Positions 1 through 5,278 of a DNA stretch of 5,642 bases are shown piece by piece; position 1 is the stretch's first letter; each line of letters starts with the position of its first letter. The notes beneath the pieces were generated by a model. It had not been told where the DNA came from. It was given only the letters and a program-made list of their open reading frames with translations, and searched no databases. This DNA is from Bacillota bacterium (lineage in GTDB: Bacteria > Bacillota > Clostridia > Christensenellales > Aristaeellaceae), in NCBI GenBank assembly GCA_023409955.1, contig JAEYQQ010000194.1, positions 1-5,642 on the forward strand, written 5' to 3'. Position numbers and translations under genes: made by a program.

Positions 1-7
1 CCAGCAT

Positions 8-36
8 TTGACACGCAGTTTGATATGTTGTACAGT
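8..36 (+). promoter_or_regulatory. Sigma-A-type promoter for the DUF3784-like gene
   Basis: A perfect -35 box TTGACA (8-13) is followed by a 17-bp spacer and a -10 box TACAGT (31-36, 4 of 6 matches to TATAAT). Transcription would start near position 43, just before the ribosome binding site GAAAGGG at 51-57. The -10 box lies inside a short dyad, TACA-G-TGTA (31-39), so a repressor binding there would block the promoter. The promoter is read directly from sequence; the regulatory role of the dyad is inference. Confidence 0.7.
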
Positions 37-67
37 GTAAAAAAAGATATGAAAGGGATGTGTGATC

Positions 68-415
68 ATGGCAGTTTCAAATGATGTGACAGGGCTTGTG
101 CTTACCGGCGGCGTGGCACTTTTGTGCTTGGCTCTTGGCATCATGCTATACAGGGGCCATGGCGCGATGCTAATCGCCGGATACAATACCATGCCCAAAC
201 ATGATCGGGAGAAGATCAACGAAAAGGCCCTGTTAAAGGCCGTAGGCAGCTATATGATGGCGATAAGCCTTTGGCTTGTGCTGGTGATGCTGGCTGCAAT
301 GCAGGATATACAGTGGCTGGTATTTGCTTTGATCGGGCTCATGCTTGTCATCACTATCGCATTTATGGTGTATATAAACAAAAGCAAGCGGTTTAAAAAA
401 GAGCGTATACCATAA
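68..415 (+). CDS. DUF3784-like small integral membrane protein
   Basis: This is a 115-residue membrane protein. Hydrophobic segments at about residues 8-28, 59-78 and 82-103 predict three transmembrane helices, and the C-terminus is strongly basic (KSKRFKKER), so it probably lies in the cytoplasm. Between helices 1 and 2 is the motif LIAGYNTMPKHDREKINEK, which matches the signature I associate with the DUF3784 family (small Bacillota membrane proteins of about 100 residues, function unknown). I chose ATG 68 because the ribosome binding site GAAAGGG (51-57) sits at a normal distance from it; the in-frame GTG at 62 would be only 4 nt away and would add two residues. It has its own promoter at 8-36 and converges on the gene at 463-660. 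No enzymatic residues are visible and no function can be assigned. Confidence 0.85.
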   Translation: MAVSNDVTGLVLTGGVALLCLALGIMLYRGHGAMLIAGYNTMPKHDREKINEKALLKAVGSYMMAISLWLVLVMLAAMQDIQWLVFALIGLMLVITIAFMVYINKSKRFKKERIP

Positions 416-441
416 AGGGCCCCCATTCTGAGCCCCTTTAT
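412..441. terminator. Short dyad between convergent genes, possible bidirectional terminator
   Basis: ATAAAGGG (412-419) pairs perfectly over 8 bp with CCCTTTAT (434-441), leaving a 14-nt loop. The left arm overlaps the TAA stop of the DUF3784-like gene, and the reverse-strand gene ends 22 bp beyond the right arm. Position between two convergent stops supports a terminator. Neither side has a proper T-run, so an intrinsic terminator here would be weak. Confidence 0.4.
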
Positions 442-462
442 ATAAGCATATGCACTTGTTCC

Positions 463-660
463 TTACTCACCAATGACCTCTTTTTTGAAATCCAGCATGA
501 TCTTAATTAACTCCTTAGGCTTTTCCCAGTGAAAGTCATGACCCCTGGCAGAAGCCTTGCCATAGTTCATATTGCCGTTGATATAAATGGTTGCGGCAAT
601 GCTCAAGCCCACCACCAGGCTTCCCAGGCAGATCAATACAATTTTTAGCACCTTCTTCAC
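463..660 (-). CDS. Small single-pass membrane protein, hypothetical
   Basis: A 65-residue protein that I do not recognise. It has a basic N-terminus (MKKVLK), one hydrophobic segment at about residues 7-27, and a 38-residue polar tail with the patch GHDFHWEKPKELIK and a mixed-charge end. By the positive-inside rule the N-terminus is cytoplasmic and the tail faces outside; no cleavage site or lipobox is evident (Cys11 is preceded by Ile, which a lipobox does not allow). The start is GTG at 660-658, supported by AGAGGAG (675-669) 8 nt upstream; the nearby ATG at 665-663 is in another frame and hits TGA after one codon. Good ribosome binding site plus a clean signal-anchor architecture argue for a real gene despite its size. 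It converges on the DUF3784-like gene and diverges from the fusion hydrolase. Confidence 0.6.
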   Translation of the reverse strand: MKKVLKIVLICLGSLVVGLSIAATIYINGNMNYGKASARGHDFHWEKPKELIKIMLDFKKEVIGE

Positions 661-668
661 CCCATTTA

Positions 669-675
669 CTCCTCT
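669..675 (-). promoter_or_regulatory. Ribosome binding site selecting the GTG start at 660
   Basis: On the reverse strand the sequence reads AGAGGAG, close to the ideal anti-16S match, with 8 nt to the GTG start. It is the main reason to accept the 65-residue gene and its non-ATG start. Confidence 0.65.
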
Positions 676-789
676 AGTTTGCTAACCCTCACACATACAA
701 ATGTACCTCGTATAACTTCATCTTAACATATACGCTTTCACCGTACGGCTGTCTAGCCAATCATAGCATCATTATATTTTTTGTTCGCT

Positions 790-817
790 TTTTTCCAGCC
801 ACAAACTGTGCTATAAT
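790..817 (+). promoter_or_regulatory. Extended -10 promoter for the hydrolase fusion operon
   Basis: A perfect TATAAT (812-817) is preceded by TG one base upstream (809-810), giving the extended -10 form TGcTATAAT. The best -35 candidate, TTTTTC (790-795) with a 16-bp spacer, is poor, which is normal for extended -10 promoters. Transcription would start near 824, giving a leader of about 35 nt ahead of ATG 860. Confidence 0.75.
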
Positions 818-847
818 AAAGAAAATTTGCAATAATTGGATACATTT

Positions 848-852
848 GGAGG
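848..852 (+). promoter_or_regulatory. Ribosome binding site deciding ATG 860
   Basis: GGAGG lies 7 nt before ATG 860. This favours ATG 860 over an in-frame TTG at 836, which would lie upstream of this site and very close to the predicted transcription start. Confidence 0.8.
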
Positions 853-859
853 CTTTTAT

Positions 860-2497
860 ATGGAACGCAGAGCCATTGTAAAACACATCAATGAAAACGT
901 CTCGCTGATTGATGATGCCGGCGAATCCACCTGCTACCTGGTCACAGGGGATACCCACGCCCTGCTGATTGATACGCTCAACGGCATGGAAAACTTGAAG
1001 GACATTGTATCGGAGCTTACAACGCTGCCCGTTACTGTAGTAAATACCCACGGTCACTGCGACCATATCTTTGGCAATATCTTTTTTGACGAAGCATACC
1101 TCCATCCAGCAGACATCAAGCTGCACAACGCACATTTCTCATTCCCGATGATGGTGGAGCAAATGAAAACCCTGGGTCTTAGTCCCTGCAAGCTGTTGCC
1201 CCTTGCAGAAAATCAAGTGTTTGACCTGGGCGGAATAGCATTGGAGGTTATCCCTGTTCCGGGCCATACAGCCGGCAGCGTGGCCTTGCTATGCCGCAAG
1301 CATCGGCTGCTGTTTACAGGTGATGCTGTAAATGGTCATTTGTGGATGCAGCTGGAAGAATCGCTGCCCATTTCGGTGCTCAAGGATTCCTTGACCCATT
1401 TGCTGGACACTTATCGCGGGGATTTTGACCACATACTCACCGGCCATGCTAAAGGCTTGGAAGATGCGGAAGTGGCGGATGCGCTCTTGGAAGGTGCCAC
1501 CTCCCTATTGCAGGGGGAATGCGCCAATGACCGGCCCTACAAATGGTTTCAGTCAACTGATATGGCCCATCCCTTCGGTAAAAACAACCAATACCTGATT
1601 GCATACAACAAGACCAACCTGGATATCGAACGGGGCCTAAAGAAGCCGTATCCCCCCATCCGGCACATCTGCAGCAACCCTGCCCTTCATGGGTTGGCAG
1701 ATACAAAACTGAACATTGTTTATTCCACCGCTTCCGGGAAAGATTTGACCTTGGCTCTTTTAACCCCCTGGGGCGCAGCGAACAGTGCAGTCCCCCTACC
1801 GCTGATTGTATTTGTTCAGGGCAGTGGCTGGACACATCCCAACATCGGGTACGAACTGGGCCAATTGGCTAAGTACGCCAGCCAGGGCTTTGCCGTGGCA
1901 ACCCTCACCCACCGCAACTGTAAGGAAGGCAATCCCTTCCCGGCATTTTTGCAGGATGTGAAAACGGCCATCCGTTTCCTGCGCAGCCATGCAGCGGAAT
2001 ATAACATTGACAAAGACCGGGTAGGCATCTTTGGCACCTCCTCCGGCGGAAATACCGCCCTGCTGGTGGGGCTTACCGGCGATGACCCCGTATACAAAAC
2101 AGCAGAATACGCTGATGAATCAGATAGGGTGGGCCTGGTGGTGGAATGCTTTGGCCCTACAGATATCGGCCGCATGGCGGGCGGCGATATTCCTCCGGCA
2201 CCACATGATGCCCTGTTCAAAGCCCTGGTAGGAGATCAGGATGTGCAACAGGTATTTCATGATATGAGCCCCATCAACCATGTCAAGGCCGGGGCCACCC
2301 TTCCGCCCTTCCTTTTGATCCATGGTGACGCAGACCCGGTCGTACCATATGACCAGATGCTGTTGATGTACCGGGCACTTTATGACAACGGTGCCGATGT
2401 GCAGGCCATTTGTGTAGATGATGCCCCCCATGAGGGCAGCTTCTGGAGCGTTGAACTGCATGATATCATACTGTCATTTATCATGGAGAGGCTTTAG
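860..2497 (+). CDS. Fusion of MBL-fold metallo-hydrolase and alpha/beta hydrolase (esterase-like)
   Basis: A 545-residue cytoplasmic protein with two enzyme domains; there is no signal peptide. Residues about 1-210 form a metallo-beta-lactamase-fold hydrolase with a full ligand set for two metals: HGHCDH at 64-69 (H64, H66, D68, H69), H136 in VPGHTAGS, D155 in FTGDAV and H196 in LTGHAK. After a linker of roughly 215-285, residues about 285-545 form an alpha/beta hydrolase: G-T-S-S-G at 392-396 with nucleophile S394, acid D492 in HGDADPVVP and H524 in DAPHEG. The oxyanion-loop motif HGGGW of related BD-FAE/carboxylesterase-type enzymes appears here as QGSGW (320-324). Both catalytic centres look intact, so both halves are probably active hydrolases, the second on an ester or similar bond; substrates cannot be read. 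The start at ATG 860 follows GGAGG by 7 nt. It is probably co-transcribed with the secreted protein 49 bp downstream. Each domain call is firm; the coupling of their activities is inference. Confidence 0.9.
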   Translation: MERRAIVKHINENVSLIDDAGESTCYLVTGDTHALLIDTLNGMENLKDIVSELTTLPVTVVNTHGHCDHIFGNIFFDEAYLHPADIKLHNAHFSFPMMVEQMKTLGLSPCKLLPLAENQVFDLGGIALEVIPVPGHTAGSVALLCRKHRLLFTGDAVNGHLWMQLEESLPISVLKDSLTHLLDTYRGDFDHILTGHAKGLEDAEVADALLEGATSLLQGECANDRPYKWFQSTDMAHPFGKNNQYLIAYNKTNLDIERGLKKPYPPIRHICSNPALHGLADTKLNIVYSTASGKDLTLALLTPWGAANSAVPLPLIVFVQGSGWTHPNIGYELGQLAKYASQGFAVATLTHRNCKEGNPFPAFLQDVKTAIRFLRSHAAEYNIDKDRVGIFGTSSGGNTALLVGLTGDDPVYKTAEYADESDRVGLVVECFGPTDIGRMAGGDIPPAPHDALFKALVGDQDVQQVFHDMSPINHVKAGATLPPFLLIHGDADPVVPYDQMLLMYRALYDNGADVQAICVDDAPHEGSFWSVELHDIILSFIMERL

Positions 2498-2535
2498 GAT
2501 TTGTTGAATTGCCATACATGAAGCACAGAAGAAAG

Positions 2536-2540
2536 AAGGG
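2536..2540 (+). promoter_or_regulatory. Ribosome binding site supporting the GTG start at 2547
   Basis: AAGGG, within the purine-rich run GAAAGAAGGG, lies 6 nt before GTG 2547. An ATG start at 2562 would remove the basic residues needed in front of the signal peptide's hydrophobic core and would be 21 nt from this site. Confidence 0.65.
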
Positions 2541-2546
2541 CAGCAA

Positions 2547-4097
2547 GTGAAAAAGAGCATCATGCTTCGTAGTATCTCCATCCTAGTAGCGGTATGCCTC
2601 ATCCTTTTGCAAGTCCCCTTGGCGATGGCCTCCAGTATGGAAATCACACCTTTGGAAGATAGTGAGTATCTGAAGGAGTATTATCTGCCGGATGCAGATG
2701 TTTCGATACTGCTGCCCTTAGATGCCCAGCTTGAGGTTTTGACAGATACCATGGGCCAATATGGCCTGGGGATTGGCATACCCAAGTTTCCGGAGGCTTA
2801 TTTTGCATTCTTCGCGCTGCAAAACCAAGACTTTCAAGGCATGAAGATGGAGGATTTGGACGAGGCTGGCATACGCAGCCTGCTTGACACCATCTCATCC
2901 AGAGCCGCCACCCTGACCTATACCATAGAAGACGGCCTGCTGCCGGGCATCCGGCTGCTGCGGGTACCGGAGCCTGTTGACGGCATATACTACGAACATC
3001 TGGTGGCGCTTTATGATGGCTGGGTCCTCAATGCCATGTATCAGCATATGGATACCACCTTGGTAACGCCAGAGGAAGTGATCCGTCAGCAGGAAGACTT
3101 GATGCATTCGGCGCTGATTAAGAATGACTTTACCATGCGGCAACAAAGCTATACGCTGCCGGAGACAGATATCAAGCTTACTGTGCCAGATACTATCTAC
3201 CTGCGGCTGGCCAACCAGACGGAGAACTTTTTTGAGATTATAGCCGCCCCCGCCAAGCTGGGAATACAAGTTTCCGCTGTGCACGTTTATGCGGTAAAAG
3301 ACGATGCCTACCTTGGGCATACCGTCAAGACCCTTCCAAAGGACCTACTGCAGCAAGCCCAGATGATGCCAACCATCGAAGGTGCTGATCTTAATACGTC
3401 AACTGTCATCCATGAGGATTTTGCAAACGGGCAGCCGGTGGCCGCCTACGAAAGCAGCAACTCCATAAAGCATCTTCTGGCCATCAAGGACGGATGGGCT
3501 TTGTATTCCACAGTGATGCAGCTGCCTCAAAGCATAGACCCTGCCTGGGCTTATGCATTGCAAGGGCAGCTGATGCATCAGCTGCTGGGTGGCAATTTAC
3601 CTGTTGCTGACTGGGTGCCAGGCCTGGGCACCCGGCAGGAGGGCAATAGCCTGCTGTTTCCGCTGCAAAGCAGCACCCTGAGCATTCGCATTCCGGACGG
3701 GTTTGGGGTGGACATCATCAGAGACAATTCCGACAGGCGTGACATATTTTTGTATGCCCTGGATGGTACGCCTGCCTATTACCACATTGCCAGCATTGCA
3801 TCCCCAGTGATTACAGGTAACATTGCCTTTGATGACATGTATACCGAGCAGGAGCTGCAGCAATTGTGTCAAAGCGCAACCGAAGCCATAGCTGGCATGG
3901 GCCTGACACCCAAGAGTGTCATCACCCCGCAAGGCCCCCAGGGCGTGGCTGCAATACACAGCACTACGCAAGAAAATGTGTATGAAGAATACTTCTGGCA
4001 CATGGATTCTAATTCCATGTCCTTCTCCTTTACATCGGAAAACGGCATGATTACCAAGCAGGATTCTGAAACACTGCTGAGTATAATCAACCAGTAA
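2547..4097 (+). CDS. Secreted protein with three tandem copies of one domain, function unknown
   Basis: A 516-residue exported protein. It opens with a Sec signal peptide: basic start MKKSIMLR, hydrophobic core at about 10-25, and likely cleavage after A26-M27-A28. Cys17 is not a lipobox cysteine. The mature part looks like three copies of a domain of about 145-150 residues, at about 45-190, 200-347 and 367-515. Each begins with a strand pair ending in a proline turn (YYLPDADVSILLPLDA; SYTLPETDIKLTVPDTIY; LFPLQSSTLSIRIPDGF) and ends with a strand pair and a helix. Copies 1 and 2 align visibly at HLVALYDGWVLNA (151-163) and HLLAIKDGWALYS (309-321); copy 3 is more diverged. The pattern recalls the PsbP/Mog1-like fold, but that is a guess from sequence texture. 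No catalytic motif, anchor or LPxTG is seen, so it is probably released or envelope-associated by other means. It starts at GTG and follows the fusion hydrolase by 49 bp. Confidence 0.8.
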   Translation: MKKSIMLRSISILVAVCLILLQVPLAMASSMEITPLEDSEYLKEYYLPDADVSILLPLDAQLEVLTDTMGQYGLGIGIPKFPEAYFAFFALQNQDFQGMKMEDLDEAGIRSLLDTISSRAATLTYTIEDGLLPGIRLLRVPEPVDGIYYEHLVALYDGWVLNAMYQHMDTTLVTPEEVIRQQEDLMHSALIKNDFTMRQQSYTLPETDIKLTVPDTIYLRLANQTENFFEIIAAPAKLGIQVSAVHVYAVKDDAYLGHTVKTLPKDLLQQAQMMPTIEGADLNTSTVIHEDFANGQPVAAYESSNSIKHLLAIKDGWALYSTVMQLPQSIDPAWAYALQGQLMHQLLGGNLPVADWVPGLGTRQEGNSLLFPLQSSTLSIRIPDGFGVDIIRDNSDRRDIFLYALDGTPAYYHIASIASPVITGNIAFDDMYTEQELQQLCQSATEAIAGMGLTPKSVITPQGPQGVAAIHSTTQENVYEEYFWHMDSNSMSFSFTSENGMITKQDSETLLSIINQ

Positions 4098-4125
4098 TAT
4101 TCTTGCCCACATTTTCCGCATACTA

Positions 4126-4157
4126 AGAAGCCTGAACACAAACTTGTTCAGGCTTCT
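4126..4157. terminator. Perfect 13-bp hairpin between convergent genes, likely bidirectional terminator
   Basis: AGAAGCCTGAACA (4126-4138) pairs without mismatch with TGTTCAGGCTTCT (4145-4157) around a 6-nt loop. It lies 28 bp after the stop of the secreted protein and 20 bp from the stop of the reverse-strand VOC gene. Neither strand has a long T-tract after the stem, so termination may be only partly intrinsic, but the stem strength and position strongly suggest a shared terminator. Confidence 0.7.
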
Positions 4158-4177
4158 ATCCATATATTGGGAAGCTG

Positions 4178-4537
4178 CTACTTCTGCTCCACAAACTGTA
4201 CCCGGATACCGTTTGGATCCTTGATAAAGAAAAAGCTGACATTGGGGTTTGGCGAATAAGGCCCATCCACCGCCAGGCCCCTATCCCTGACAAAACGAAT
4301 CTTTTCGCTCAGATAGTGTTCTTCAAAGCCGATGGATATCTCTGTGCCGTAGCTTGGTATCGTACCGGATACACTTTTAATGAGCTCCAGCTGCGTTTCT
4401 CCTTTGCCCAAAAAGGCATACTGCGAACCATCTGAGGCGGAAAAACGCCTGTTGACAGGCAAGCCCACTATTTCCTGATAAAATCGTAATGAGGCATCCA
4501 TGTCATTGACCATAAGGGTGGTCCACAAAAACTTCAT
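4178..4537 (-). CDS. VOC superfamily (glyoxalase/bleomycin-resistance fold) protein
   Basis: A 119-residue single-module VOC protein, the usual length for this family. The N-terminal beta-alpha unit shows LWTTLMVNDMDASLRFYQEI (residues 4-23), then GETQLELI (46-53), and the C-terminal half ends with DPNGIRVQFVEQ (107-118), the hallmark end strand of the fold. Set against the E. coli glyoxalase I metal ligands (H5, E56, H74, E122), my by-eye alignment gives W5, E51, E66 and Q114. Two canonical ligands are therefore missing, so methylglyoxal isomerase activity is unlikely; ligand binding or another VOC reaction is possible. I chose ATG 4537 because AAGGAGAG (4552-4545) lies just upstream and homologues begin with this MKFLWTT strand; an upstream in-frame ATG at 4618 would add 27 non-family residues and put that ribosome binding site inside the gene. 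It converges on the secreted protein and diverges from the XRE gene. Confidence 0.87.
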   Translation of the reverse strand: MKFLWTTLMVNDMDASLRFYQEIVGLPVNRRFSASDGSQYAFLGKGETQLELIKSVSGTIPSYGTEISIGFEEHYLSEKIRFVRDRGLAVDGPYSPNPNVSFFFIKDPNGIRVQFVEQK

Positions 4538-4544
4538 TGGGTGT

Positions 4545-4552
4545 CTCTCCTT
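4545..4552 (-). promoter_or_regulatory. Ribosome binding site deciding the VOC start at 4537
   Basis: The reverse strand reads AAGGAGAG, with 9 nt between the GGAG core and ATG 4537. It rules in favour of the 119-residue protein over a 146-residue form starting at 4618. Confidence 0.75.
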
Positions 4553-4710
4553 ATCATAATGGATGAAAGAAAATTTCCACTCCAATGATTCGCCATGCCG
4601 CATTGGAATTTCCTGCACATTTTACATTTTTTTCTTAGCAGTTGCGTTCAATTGGCTCACTCTACCCCAACTCTACCTTTGGTGGGTATGAAATTGAAGG
4701 CAAAACGCAG

Positions 4711-4716
4711 TATAAT
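4711..4716 (+). promoter_or_regulatory. -10 box of the XRE regulator gene
   Basis: A perfect TATAAT lies 38 bp before ATG 4755. No good -35 box occurs 16-18 bp upstream, so this promoter may be weak or depend on an activator; the repeats at 4659-4686 cover the place where such a factor, or an autoregulating repressor, would bind. The role of those repeats is inference. Confidence 0.5.
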
Positions 4717-4742
4717 GGCAGCGTGAACCAGATCAAGTTGAA

Positions 4743-4747
4743 GAAGG
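4743..4747 (+). promoter_or_regulatory. Ribosome binding site for the XRE gene
   Basis: GAAGG lies 7 nt before ATG 4755. The in-frame TTG directly ahead of that ATG (4752) is 4 nt away and is a poorer start. Confidence 0.55.
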
Positions 4748-4754
4748 TGTTTTG

Positions 4755-5231
4755 ATGGACCAAGCAAAAACCGGGCAGTTTATCGCTGCCAGGCGGAAGG
4801 AAAAGGGGCTTACCCAGGCAGAACTGGCAGAAAAGCTAAACGTTACCGACAAAGCCGTTTCCAAATGGGAGTGCGGCCGCTGCATGCCCGATGCCGCCAT
4901 CGTTCATCCACTTTGCGATATACTGGAGATCTCAGTCGGCGATTTGTTCGCCGGTGAAAAATTGGAAGATGGGGGAGAAAACCGAGTGAGCGTTGAGAGC
5001 CTGCTGGAAATTGTAAAACTGTATGAGAAGTTAAAATCCTACAAGCATGTGCTGTTTGGTCTTTTCTTGATCTTTATTGGCTTCCTATTGCCCACGGCTC
5101 CTTCGGCTGAGGATGCTTCCGATGTGGTCCGTTTTCTGGACGGCATGATGCTGGGGCTGTCTGTAGGCGTGAAAATACTGGGCATTCTCTGGGGGCTGTA
5201 CGGTTTTGCCAGGATGTCGGAGAAGAAATAG
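4755..5231 (+). CDS. XRE-family transcription regulator with two C-terminal membrane helices
   Basis: A 158-residue protein in two parts. Residues about 7-62 are a classic Cro/CI (HTH_3) DNA-binding domain: RRKEKGLTQAELAEKLNV leads into the recognition helix TDKAVSKWECG (31-41), ending with the typical DILEISVGDLF. A short, mostly acidic linker (66-96) follows, then two hydrophobic stretches at about 97-113 and 130-151 separated by an acidic loop (SAEDASDVVRFLD), predicting a membrane hairpin and a basic C-terminal end (RMSEKK). DNA binding is well supported; membrane tethering is inferred from hydrophobicity. XRE regulators with short membrane tails are common in Clostridia, and their signals are mostly unknown. 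Target genes cannot be named; its own promoter and the divergent VOC gene are the nearest candidates. It converges on the LRR protein gene. Confidence 0.9.
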   Translation: MDQAKTGQFIAARRKEKGLTQAELAEKLNVTDKAVSKWECGRCMPDAAIVHPLCDILEISVGDLFAGEKLEDGGENRVSVESLLEIVKLYEKLKSYKHVLFGLFLIFIGFLLPTAPSAEDASDVVRFLDGMMLGLSVGVKILGILWGLYGFARMSEKK

Positions 5232-5273
5232 CAACGCTTTTCAAAGCACCTTGCGTATAAGCCTTGCCGCAAG
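5231..5273. terminator. Weak imperfect hairpins between convergent XRE and LRR genes
   Basis: Two competing structures are visible: GCAA (5231-5234) with TTGC (5251-5254) enclosing GCTT/AAGC (5236-5239 and 5244-5247), and CTTGCG (5250-5255) with CGCAAG (5268-5273) around a 12-nt loop. Both are short and without T-runs. Only their place between two convergent stops suggests termination. Confidence 0.25.
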
Positions 5274-5278
5274 CCCGG

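Larger units (their letters stand above)
661..859. other. Divergent intergenic region with several short dyads
   Basis: This 199-bp gap lies between the start of the small membrane protein (leftward) and the fusion hydrolase (rightward). It holds a dyad TACA-AA-TGTA (696-705), a perfect 8-bp palindrome CCGTACGG (741-748), a small stem GGCT-gtct-AGCC (747-758), a leftward-facing TATAAT (776-771, reverse strand) with no good -35 box, and the strong rightward promoter at 790-817. The TACA-nn-TGTA layout resembles BlaI/MecI-type operators, but no such regulator is encoded here, so any operator role is inference. Confidence 0.35.
4538..4754. other. Divergent intergenic region between VOC and XRE genes
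   Basis: This 217-bp gap contains an inverted repeat TCCAATG (4581-4587) / CATTGGA (4601-4607), a direct repeat ACTCTACC at 4659-4666 and 4670-4677 (11-bp period), and an imperfect dyad over 4672-4686 centred on ACC-TTT-GGT. The repeats lie just ahead of the XRE promoter's -10 box and could be an operator for that regulator or another factor. No clear leftward promoter for the VOC gene was found: TAAAAT at 4624-4619 (reverse strand) has a TTGAAC 21 bp away, too far for a standard spacer. Confidence 0.35.

Noticed and set aside
836..859. Eight-residue upstream extension of the fusion hydrolase from a TTG at 836.
   Set aside because: GGAGG at 848-852 lies inside this extension and is ideally placed for ATG 860; the TTG has no site of its own and is too close to the predicted transcription start.
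1816..2461. Several reverse-strand reading frames opposite the alpha/beta hydrolase half.
   Set aside because: The forward frame contains conserved catalytic motifs; the reverse frames show no domain and no ribosome binding site.
2595..2597. Cys17 of the secreted protein as a lipoprotein cysteine.
   Set aside because: The residue before it is Val, which a lipobox does not allow, and it lies in the middle of the hydrophobic core; AMA followed by Ser is a better cleavage site.
3597..4163. Long reverse-strand reading frame (188 codons) opposite the secreted protein.
   Set aside because: It overlaps the signal-peptide-bearing gene on the other strand, has a low-complexity, Cys/His-rich composition typical of an antisense shadow, and runs through the terminator hairpin.
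4538..4618. 27-residue N-terminal extension of the VOC protein from an ATG at 4618.
   Set aside because: It does not look like VOC sequence and it covers the strong ribosome binding site of ATG 4537.
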